Assembly: GCF_026391055.1 (NCBI RefSeq)
Contig: NZ_JAPLET010000022.1
Location: 124,001 to 188,000 of the forward strand
Direction: 5' to 3'
DNA: 64,000 nt
Source: Spirosoma sp.
GTDB lineage: Bacteria; Bacteroidota; Bacteroidia; Cytophagales; Spirosomataceae
Shown: one piece after another, positions 26,416-33,840 of the stretch
Position numbering within the stretch: the first letter of the stretch is position 1
How the letters are laid out: every line of letters begins with the position of its first letter
Notes under the pieces: generated by a model
What the model was told of the DNA's origin: nothing
Database searches by the model: none
What the model saw: only the letters and a program-made list of their open reading frames with translations
Translations under genes and position numbers: made by a program

Positions 26416-26500
26416 TGGTTTTGGGTTTTGCGTAGGGTGTTATAAACGCCATATCTTCAGGATATGGCGTTTATAACACCCTACGCAAAACCCAAAACCA
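26416..26500. repeat. long perfect inverted repeat, 40-base arms
   Basis: Bases 26416-26455 and 26461-26500 are exact reverse complements around a TTCAG loop. The arms include TTTTGCGTAGGGTGTTATAA and CGCCATATC. It lies between the small membrane protein gene (26543) and the TonB receptor gene (start 26382), both on the minus strand, so it would form a very strong mRNA hairpin or a DNA cruciform. It could stop transcription from the propeller side or be a mobile palindromic element. Confidence 0.9.
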
Positions 26501-26542
26501 GTCTACTGGCCGAAAGGCCAGATAAGAAAAACGTACAGGAGT

Positions 26543-27112
26543 TTATGCATTGGGCGGAGGGTAGGGGACCTCCAGCAGCGGGGCCGTGGCGGGCGCGGCT
26601 GCGTAAGAAAAGAAGAACTGTTTGTCGAAAAAACGCACAGCCGCCTGAGGATCAACATACCCCTGAAAAGCAGGATTGATAAGGCTTACCCATTTCAGCC
26701 GCTTGGTTCGGGTGTTGGAGCGTCGGTAGGGGTGATGGGCGTCTTTGTAGAGCCAGGCCGCTTCCTTATGTACCAGTGTTTCGGCTTTATCCCGGAAGCC
26801 ATACACAAAGAGTGTATCCGAACGAATTTCCCGGTGGAGTACATCGACCATTTCGCCCTTCCATTCAAATTCGCCTTTGTGAAGCAGCTCAGCCGTTTCG
26901 GCGGTCAGGTCGGAATTTGGGACGGCGATCAAAATCAGTTCGTCGGTAGCAAAATAGGTCTGGTGTGCAAAGGCCCATTTCGCCAGCAGTTCCAGCCCGT
27001 AATAATAGCCGCATACACTCAGCACTGCCAGCATGGCAGCAGCGAACAAAATTCGGGTGATATGAAAACGGCTTTGAGGCATTGGGCGCAGGCCAGAAGA
27101 GGGGGTAGTCAC
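26543..27112 (-). CDS. unknown protein with one N-terminal membrane span
   Basis: This 189-residue protein has a hydrophobic segment at about residues 20-37 (RILFAAAMLAVLSVCGYYYG) and a soluble remainder of about 150 residues, likely outside the cytoplasm. The remainder contains LLHKGEFEWKGEMVDVLHRE and LFVYGFRDKAETLVHKEAA. The tail is rich in Pro and Ala. A second possible start is at 27082. I recognise no family. Its place between a propeller gene and the TonB receptor of the hmu operon suggests an accessory role in the same process. Confidence 0.65.
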   Translation of the reverse strand: MTTPSSGLRPMPQSRFHITRILFAAAMLAVLSVCGYYYGLELLAKWAFAHQTYFATDELILIAVPNSDLTAETAELLHKGEFEWKGEMVDVLHREIRSDTLFVYGFRDKAETLVHKEAAWLYKDAHHPYRRSNTRTKRLKWVSLINPAFQGYVDPQAAVRFFDKQFFFSYAAAPATAPLLEVPYPPPNA

Positions 27113-27181
27113 CCCTCCCTTTAAAAAAGGGGAGGGGTCGGGGACGGTCGGCCGCAGCCGTAGGGTAGTTACGCTTTAATC

Positions 27182-30100
27182 TCAACCATTCGGTCTGATT
27201 TTACTTTGAATCGTTGGCTTGAGGTTTTCCAGGGCTTTTAGCTGTTCGTCCAGCGTTTTCGACAGGCTGTTGTACTGGTCTTTTTGCTGTTGCGTTGGTT
27301 TCGAATCGTCCGATTCAACGAAGCCGCCCAGAGCCGTAAATTTAGTGTTTAATCGAACGGGGTGGTTCGTTAAATCCTGATTGGCTTTTGCCCGGAACTG
27401 ATATAGAGCATCTTCAATGCGCAGTAGTTTGTCCTTCAGTTCAATAACCGTCGGGTCGTTAGGGGAGTGGCTGGCGCTGTCGAGTTGCTGGCGGAGTTTC
27501 CGAATCGTTAACACCCCATTCCGAAGCTCATTGATACGTTCGCGGATATTAATGAGCATGTCGAACTGTTGTTTAAACTCCTCCGGCGTCGTTTCGATGC
27601 GCGGGTCTTTGATGATATCGAACGTCTGCGTGTATGTTTTGCCATCTACCGTCAACTGAACCTTATAGTTACCCGGCATCGCCAGTGGCCCCTTTGCCCG
27701 GCCGTGGGTAACGGAATTCTGCAACGAAATTGGGTCAGGGTAGCGCATGTCTTCCCACACGAATGAGTTACCGCCAACCCCGGCAGGCAGCAGGGTTTCC
27801 CGGCGTGTGGGGGGTGTCGGTTGGCGCATCTCTGATCGTGCTGAAGAGTCTTTCGACGTCGTAGCTGAAGTGGACACTGGCGCGGCACTTTTATACGATT
27901 TGATCAGTTGACCACTGGCATCGAGAAATGCCAGTGAGATTGGGCCTTTGGGCTTCTCTTTCAGGTAGTAAACGACTTTCACGCCATTGGGTGGGTTCTT
28001 GCCCAATTCATCGGCTCCGCTGGGTACAGGTTTGATGGCCGGGTCCAGACCCGCTTTGAAGCGGACGGTTGGCCGGGGCTTGAATAAATGAACCGCCGAC
28101 TTCTGCACCTCGTCCGTCAGTTGATGAAGTACCGTCAGGTCGTCCAGAATCCAGAAAGAGCGTCCGTGGGTAGCCGCCACCAGATCGTTATCCTGAATAG
28201 CCAAATCATGGATCGGGACCACCGGCAGATTCAACTGGAGAGGTTGCCAACGGGCACCATCGGTGAATGAAACATACATGCCCTTTTCCGTTCCTGCATA
28301 CAACAGCCCGCGCCGTTTGGGGTCTTCACGAATCACGCGGGTAAACTCATCTTCCGGTATGCCCTGCGTGATTTTTGTCCAGGTTTTGCCGTAATCGCTG
28401 GTCTTGTATAGATAAGGGTGAAAATCGTCCTGTTTGTATTTCAGAGCCGCCACATAGGCCGTTGCCGGGTCGTGCGGAGATGGTTCGACAATGCTGATCC
28501 GGGCAAAGTCGGGCATGGCTTTCGGTGTGACGTTCTTCCACGTTTTGCCATTATCAGTCGATACCTGAACGTATCCGTCATCGGAACCCGACCACAACAC
28601 ACCCGCTTTCACCGGTGACTCCGCCAGGGCAAAAATGGTCCCGTACCATTCTACGCCCGTATTGTCGCGCTTGATGGGTCCCCAGTCTTTTCCAATCGAC
28701 TGGTCGTCCATCGTCGGTGTTTTTTCCAGCGTGGCCGGGTCGGAGCGAGAGAGGTTGGGACTGATCACCTGCCAGCTAGCGCCCTGATCCGTAGACCGGT
28801 GTACATACTGGGAAGTAGCGTAAAGAACTTTCGGGTTATGGGGCGAGGTAACAACCGGATACGTCCATTGAAAGCGGTAGGCCAGATCTGCCGAGCCGTA
28901 ACCATACATGTCGTCCGGAATGACCGACACATCTTTGAGCTGATTCGTTTTCAGGTTCAGGCGGGTAAGCCAGTGGTGATTGGCCGCAAAGATGAGCGTG
29001 GGGTCATTCTTGTCGAAGGCGATATAGCCCGATTCACCCCCGCCCACGTCGAAGTTCTGATCGGGGTAGATGGCTCCGTAATCCGAGCGGCTGGGTACCG
29101 AAATGGTCGAATTGTCCTGCTGAGCGCCATACACCCGATACGGAAATTTATTGTCGGTAATGACGTGGTACATCTGGGCAGTAGGCTGGTTGTAAATGCT
29201 CGACCATGATTTGCCGCCGTCGAAGGTGACCGTGCCGCCACCGTCGTTGGCCTGTACCATTCGGTTGGTGTCGTTGGGGTCAATCCAGAGCTGGTGATTA
29301 TCGCCATGGGGCGGGTCGACTTTTTTGTAAGTTTTGCCGCCATCTTTCGATTTCCACATGTCGATGTTCAGCACCCAAATGGTTTCGCTGTCTTTGGGGT
29401 CGGCCGCGAGGTGATGGTAGTACCAGGGACGTTGAAACAAGTCGGCAAACTGGCTGACAAGCTGCCAGCTCTTCCCGGCATCGTCCGTCCGGTACACGCC
29501 CGTCTGTTCATTCTCGGCTTCGATAATGGCCCAGACACGGTCGGGTTTGGATGGCGAAAGGGCCAGTCCGATGCGGCCCCGGTTGGTGCCCGTGGGTAGT
29601 CCGGCGTTTCGGGTAATATCGGTCCAGGTGTCGCCCCCGTCGGTCGATTTATGAATACCCGCCCCTGGTCCGGCGCTCCGAACGCCCCACGGAAACCGGC
29701 GGAATTCGAAGGTCGATGCGTATAAGGTTTTGGGGTTGGCCGGGTCGATGGTCAGGTCAATGGCTCCCACATTCGGGTTTTTGTAGAGGACTTTCTTCCA
29801 ACTTTTGCCGCCATCCTGCGTACGAAAAATACCCCGCTCTTCATTGGGACCAAAGGCATGACCTAGAGCCGCTACGTACACAATGTTCGGATTGGTCGGG
29901 TCGATGATCACCTGCCCAATATGGTAGGTATCGGAAAGGCCAATGTGTTTCCAGGACTTCCCCGCATCGGTTGATTTGTAAACGCCATCGCCATGCGACA
30001 GGTTACCGCGTAGCGTGTGCTCGCCCATACCGACATACAGGATGTTGGGATTTGATTTCGATACGGCAATCGCCCCAACAGAACCCGTCTTGAAAAATCC

Positions 30101-30376
30101 ATCCGATATATTCTGCCAGGTAATGCCACCGTTCTCTGTTTTCCACGCACCTCCGCCGGTGGTACCCATGTAAAACACGAGTCGCTCGGTGGGGTGACCT
30201 GCCACACAAACCGACCGCCCTCCCCGAAAGGGACCAATGTTACGCCACTGCATGGCTTTCATGATGGATGCCTGAGCGGGATCCGTAGTCTCTGCTGTGA
30301 CCGTTTGAGCCTGTGATTTTTGGCTGCTTAGCAGAACCAGCAGACAAATGAAGGGATACGATAGCTTTTTTAACAT
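27182..30376 (-). CDS. exported BNR/VPS10-like beta-propeller protein, paralog 2
   Basis: From 30376 the protein has 1,064 residues and a signal peptide (MLKKLSYPFICLLVLLSS, cleavage near SQAQ). It shares the layout of its three paralogs: [15 protein letters not shown] start, blades [10 protein letters not shown] and FRTQDGGKSW, conserved GMGEHTLRG, AQQDNS and GGESGY stretches, then a sandwich with FVWEDMRYPDP, KDPRI and a coiled helical tail (MLINIRERINELRNG). The longer frame from 30451 would overlap the next gene and is rejected. It may be cotranscribed with paralog 3. Role unknown. Confidence 0.8.
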   Translation of the reverse strand: MLKKLSYPFICLLVLLSSQKSQAQTVTAETTDPAQASIMKAMQWRNIGPFRGGRSVCVAGHPTERLVFYMGTTGGGAWKTENGGITWQNISDGFFKTGSVGAIAVSKSNPNILYVGMGEHTLRGNLSHGDGVYKSTDAGKSWKHIGLSDTYHIGQVIIDPTNPNIVYVAALGHAFGPNEERGIFRTQDGGKSWKKVLYKNPNVGAIDLTIDPANPKTLYASTFEFRRFPWGVRSAGPGAGIHKSTDGGDTWTDITRNAGLPTGTNRGRIGLALSPSKPDRVWAIIEAENEQTGVYRTDDAGKSWQLVSQFADLFQRPWYYHHLAADPKDSETIWVLNIDMWKSKDGGKTYKKVDPPHGDNHQLWIDPNDTNRMVQANDGGGTVTFDGGKSWSSIYNQPTAQMYHVITDNKFPYRVYGAQQDNSTISVPSRSDYGAIYPDQNFDVGGGESGYIAFDKNDPTLIFAANHHWLTRLNLKTNQLKDVSVIPDDMYGYGSADLAYRFQWTYPVVTSPHNPKVLYATSQYVHRSTDQGASWQVISPNLSRSDPATLEKTPTMDDQSIGKDWGPIKRDNTGVEWYGTIFALAESPVKAGVLWSGSDDGYVQVSTDNGKTWKNVTPKAMPDFARISIVEPSPHDPATAYVAALKYKQDDFHPYLYKTSDYGKTWTKITQGIPEDEFTRVIREDPKRRGLLYAGTEKGMYVSFTDGARWQPLQLNLPVVPIHDLAIQDNDLVAATHGRSFWILDDLTVLHQLTDEVQKSAVHLFKPRPTVRFKAGLDPAIKPVPSGADELGKNPPNGVKVVYYLKEKPKGPISLAFLDASGQLIKSYKSAAPVSTSATTSKDSSARSEMRQPTPPTRRETLLPAGVGGNSFVWEDMRYPDPISLQNSVTHGRAKGPLAMPGNYKVQLTVDGKTYTQTFDIIKDPRIETTPEEFKQQFDMLINIRERINELRNGVLTIRKLRQQLDSASHSPNDPTVIELKDKLLRIEDALYQFRAKANQDLTNHPVRLNTKFTALGGFVESDDSKPTQQQKDQYNSLSKTLDEQLKALENLKPTIQSKIRPNG

Positions 30377-30414
30377 AGTTTGGGTGATGAGGCTGGGTGA
30401 GAGGTTGAGTTTTG

Positions 30415-30438
30415 GCGCGGGCTTGCGCAAGCCCGCGC
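30415..30438. repeat. 24-base perfect palindrome (family C)
   Basis: GCGCGGGCTTGC is followed directly by its complement. It fills the short space between paralogs 2 and 3 and ends two bases before the stop of paralog 3. The palindrome at 10907-10934 has the same outer pairs and a different paired core. Confidence 0.75.
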
Positions 30439-30440
30439 TA

Positions 30441-33400
30441 TCACATACCAATATTTTTTGCCGTTTTCGTCTTGAGCAGTGTGTCCAGTTCGGCCAGTTG
30501 CTTGTTCAGATCGGCGGTTAGTTCTTCGTACACTTTGTAAGAGCCGTTGGTGGGTTTGGCGTCGCCAGATTCAATGCTGCGCCAGAGAGCCGCCAGCCGG
30601 TTGTTGAGCTTGATGGGGAAGTTCAGCGGGTCCTGACCACTTTGGTTCCGAATCTGGTACAGGTTTTCTTCGATGATGCTAAGTTGTTCTTTCAGCTTTT
30701 TATTGGAAGGACTGTCGGGTTGTTTGGCTAGCTTCTCCTTCACGGCCCGAATCTGAATCACCGCGTCGTTCGCTTTACTGGTCTCGTCCCGTAGTTTCAT
30801 CGCTATTTTGAACTGTTCCTGCACATCGGCCTCGGAGACACCCTTTAGTCTTGGGTCAAGCTTGATTTCGAAGGGTTGAGTGAACGTCTGATCGCCCACG
30901 GTTAACCGCACCTGATACTGGCCGGGTAAGGCCAGTGGACCGGACGTAGGCCGGGCACCCCACATAATCATCCCTTTGAAATACGTAGCACCGGGGTAGC
31001 GTAAATCCCACTCGTAGCGGTTCAGACCGGTGGCTGTCGTAGGCAGCTTTACCGTTGGTTTACCTGCTTCTTCGTCATCTTCGTCAACTTTTGGATAGGT
31101 CGGTTTGTTGCCTGTAAACGAGTGGATAAGTGTTCCGGCGGCATCCAGAATCTCAATTTTTACACTGTCCGCTTTCTTTGCAAGATAGTATTGGAAAACG
31201 GCAGGCTGCACCCGACGAACGGCATAGTAAGGCTTGAAGAGATGAACGGACTTCTTAGCCAGATCGGACGTAAACTCCCGAACGGGAGACACATCGTCCA
31301 GCACGTAGATCGACCGGCCATGCGTACCAATGACAATGTCTTTCTCCGTAACCTGAATGTCTGAAATTTGGGTATCGGGCAGTTTTAGTTGCAGAGGTTG
31401 CCAGGTTTCGCCGTCGTTGAAGGACACCCAAATGCCATGCTCCATACCGGCGTAAAGCAAGCCGGGGCGCGTTATGTCTTCGCGAATGGAATGGGCGTAA
31501 TCATCGGCCCGGAGACCACTGATGATCTTTTTCCAGGTCTTCCCATAGTCATCCGTTTTCCAGAGGTAAGGCGTTCGGTCGTCCATCTGGTAGCGTTTGG
31601 CTGCTACATAGGCCGTACCGGGCTTGTGCCGCGACGCTTCGATAATGCTCACGCGGGTATGTTTGGGCATGTCTGGCGGGGTGATTTTCTGCCAGTTCTT
31701 GCCGTGATCGCGGGTGATATGAATCAGGCCGTCGTCAGAACCCGCCCAGATCGTGTTGACATCATGGTAAGAGGGAGCCAGCGCGAAAACGGTCGCGTAA
31801 ATTTCCGGGCCGTTCATGTCCATGGTAATTACACCCCCGGTTTTACCCAGCGTGGCCGTGTCGGCCAGGGTAAGGTCGGGGCTGATTTTATCCCAGCTTT
31901 GGCCTTCGTTGGTCGATACCCATACATGCTGCGAGCAAACGTACAGCCGGTTGGGGTCTTTGGGCGAAAAGACAATCGGGTAAGTCCACTGCCAGCGTTC
32001 GGGCAGGGCACTGGCGGGTTCGCCGGAGAAGAAGCGCGGGTAGACCTGCACATCACGGGTTTGGCCCGTAGTGCGGTCGTAGCGGGTGAGTAAAGCCCCC
32101 TGGCTACCCGCGTAAAAGATGTTCGGGTTCTTCGGGTCCTGTGCAATGTAGCCCGACTCGCCACCGCCCACTTCGTAGGTCCATTCGTTTTTCTTAAGCG
32201 AATTACCGCGCGCTAACTGATTGGTCCAGCCTTCACTGGCTACGGCTACGGTCGAGTTATCCTGTTGAGCACCGGCTACATGGTAAGGGAAATCGTTAGT
32301 AGCCGTAATGTGATAGAGTTGCGCGGTCGGGAAGTTTTCGTCGGTCCAGGTTTTGCCGCCGTTGACCGAAACAGCCGCACCGCCGTCATTGGACGTAATC
32401 ATTCGGGTCGAATCAGCCGGGTCAATCCACAAATCGTGGTTATCGCCATGAGGGACCTTCAACGACTTATTGAATTTTACTCCGCCGTCCGACGATTTGA
32501 AAAAGTCTACGTTCAGGCAGTAAACGCCGTTTTTGTCGAGAGGATCAGCATAAATACGGGAGTAGTAAAATGCCCGCTGGCGAAGCTTGCGCTCGTCGTT
32601 GACGTGTTTCCATGTCATACCGGCATCGTCGGAGCGATATACGCCCCCATCTTCGGCTTCTACGATGGCCCACACCCGATTAGGGTCGACGGGCGAAACG
32701 GTCACGCCAATTTTACCGACGGTTCCTTTAGGCATGCCCGGTTTGCGGGTCAGCTCGGTCCAGGTTTCGCCCCCGTCCGTCGATTTGAACAGACCGGAGT
32801 CGCCCCCGCCCCCCCACATTTTCCAGGGCTTTCGATACACCTGCCAGATCGAGGCATAGAGGACATTGGGATTGGTACGGTCGATGATCAGATCGACGCC
32901 CCCCGCCTTGTCGCTTTTGTAGAGGACTTTCTTCCAGCTTTTGCCACCATCGGTGGTCCGGAAAATGCCCCGCTCTTCGTTGGGGCCGTAGGGGTGCCCC
33001 AGCGCAGCCACGTAAACTATATCGGGGTTGGTGGGGTGAATACGGACGCGGGCAATAGCCTGAGTGTTTTTGAGACCAATGTTAGTCCAGGTCTTCCCGG
33101 CATTGGTCGATTTGTAGACGCCATCGCCCTGCATGATGTTACCCCGGAGCTGGGTCTCGCCCGTACCGATATACACGATATCAGGATTGGATTCCGCAAC
33201 GGCCACGGCACCTACCGACGAACTGGTCAACTGGCCATCCGTGACGGGCGACCAGCTAGTGCCGCCATCGGTTGTTTTCCATAAGCCACCGCCTACGGCT
33301 CCGAAATAATATTCCTGCTTGCGGCTCGGCGATCCGGCCGACCCCAGCGACCTACCACCACGGGTTGGGCCGATGTTGCGCCAGGCCATGCCTTTAAAAA

Positions 33401-33506
33401 CAGGGTTGATGGCCGTATCGGGCTTCGTTGCTGGCTGACCCCAAAGGGGGATATTAAGTAACAGACTGCAACTAGTTGCCAGAAAGCAAAAGACGAAATA
33501 CTTCAT
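30441..33506 (-). CDS. exported BNR/VPS10-like beta-propeller protein, paralog 3
   Basis: The start at 33506 gives 1,021 residues with a signal peptide (MKYFVFCFLATSCSLLLNI); the frame from 33638 adds 44 residues without a signal. It opens WRNIGPTRGGRSLGSAG and carries blades [20 protein letters not shown] and FKSTDGGETW. The early blade reads YIGTGETQLRG, so the Gly-Met-Gly-Glu of paralogs 1, 2 and 4 becomes Gly-Thr-Gly-Glu. A sandwich (LNRYEWDLRYPG), LDPRL and a helical tail follow. It runs divergently from the TonB receptor at 33841. Role unknown. Confidence 0.8.
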   Translation of the reverse strand: MKYFVFCFLATSCSLLLNIPLWGQPATKPDTAINPVFKGMAWRNIGPTRGGRSLGSAGSPSRKQEYYFGAVGGGLWKTTDGGTSWSPVTDGQLTSSSVGAVAVAESNPDIVYIGTGETQLRGNIMQGDGVYKSTNAGKTWTNIGLKNTQAIARVRIHPTNPDIVYVAALGHPYGPNEERGIFRTTDGGKSWKKVLYKSDKAGGVDLIIDRTNPNVLYASIWQVYRKPWKMWGGGGDSGLFKSTDGGETWTELTRKPGMPKGTVGKIGVTVSPVDPNRVWAIVEAEDGGVYRSDDAGMTWKHVNDERKLRQRAFYYSRIYADPLDKNGVYCLNVDFFKSSDGGVKFNKSLKVPHGDNHDLWIDPADSTRMITSNDGGAAVSVNGGKTWTDENFPTAQLYHITATNDFPYHVAGAQQDNSTVAVASEGWTNQLARGNSLKKNEWTYEVGGGESGYIAQDPKNPNIFYAGSQGALLTRYDRTTGQTRDVQVYPRFFSGEPASALPERWQWTYPIVFSPKDPNRLYVCSQHVWVSTNEGQSWDKISPDLTLADTATLGKTGGVITMDMNGPEIYATVFALAPSYHDVNTIWAGSDDGLIHITRDHGKNWQKITPPDMPKHTRVSIIEASRHKPGTAYVAAKRYQMDDRTPYLWKTDDYGKTWKKIISGLRADDYAHSIREDITRPGLLYAGMEHGIWVSFNDGETWQPLQLKLPDTQISDIQVTEKDIVIGTHGRSIYVLDDVSPVREFTSDLAKKSVHLFKPYYAVRRVQPAVFQYYLAKKADSVKIEILDAAGTLIHSFTGNKPTYPKVDEDDEEAGKPTVKLPTTATGLNRYEWDLRYPGATYFKGMIMWGARPTSGPLALPGQYQVRLTVGDQTFTQPFEIKLDPRLKGVSEADVQEQFKIAMKLRDETSKANDAVIQIRAVKEKLAKQPDSPSNKKLKEQLSIIEENLYQIRNQSGQDPLNFPIKLNNRLAALWRSIESGDAKPTNGSYKVYEELTADLNKQLAELDTLLKTKTAKNIGM

Positions 33507-33806
33507 ACATGCAAATGGAATATGATAATACAAGGATTCTTTGTTGTATTGATGTGAGGCCATTTCGAAATGGGTGGGAACCGGAACAGCGGTTAAGGTT
33601 ACGTCAGACAAACTTAGGAAAGTCCAATCCCAATTCACAGGAATCGCGTTAAGAAAAATATTCTGGTTTTTTAGGTCAGCCCGCTATTTTAAGCTGAATT
33701 AAAGGGGATGAATCAATTTATTTTGTTAGCTATTTTCCTGAATGCCAAATAATCGTAAGCTGATTTGATTGTTTTCTGCCAGAAATGAACCCAGTCTTCA
33801 TAGCTT
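33507..33806. other. divergent intergenic region between paralog 3 and the second TonB receptor
   Basis: These 300 bases hold no recognisable gene. The part from 33650 to 33790 is AT-rich and likely holds both promoters; no clear TAnnTTTG box was found. A palindrome at 33807-33834 closes the region next to the receptor start. Confidence 0.5.
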
Positions 33807-33834
33807 TACCACATTAAAAAGTTTTAATGTGGTA
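33807..33834 (+). promoter_or_regulatory. palindrome 6 bases before the TonB receptor start codon
   Basis: TACCACATTAAAA and TTTTAATGTGGTA are perfect 13-base arms around AG. The element sits just before the ATG at 33841, where it would cover the ribosome-binding region. It could be an operator for an iron- or heme-responsive repressor, or an mRNA hairpin that limits translation. It does not look like a Fur box. Confidence 0.6.
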
Positions 33835-33840
33835 ACGTAT

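Noticed and set aside
26231..26679. Two facing frames beginning MAFITPYAKPKT
   Set aside because: The shared start is an artefact of the 40-base inverted repeat, which reads the same from both sides; the remainders are out of frame with neighbouring genes.
30377..30451. N-terminal extension of propeller paralog 2 overlapping paralog 3
   Set aside because: The extension would cross the family C palindrome and precede a clean signal peptide that starts at 30376.
32265..33284. 339-codon plus-strand open frame
   Set aside because: It is wholly antisense to propeller paralog 3, has no recognisable motif or start signal, and mirrors the repetitive blade codons. Similar antisense frames lie opposite the other propeller genes, pcaB and the large receptors.
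33807..33834. Fur box before the heme-type receptor
   Set aside because: The arms TACCACATTAAAA do not match the GATAATGAT-type hexamer pattern of Fur sites.
33769..33840. Upstream start for the heme-type TonB receptor
   Set aside because: The extra 24 residues are encoded by the palindromic leader and would bury the signal peptide starting at 33841.
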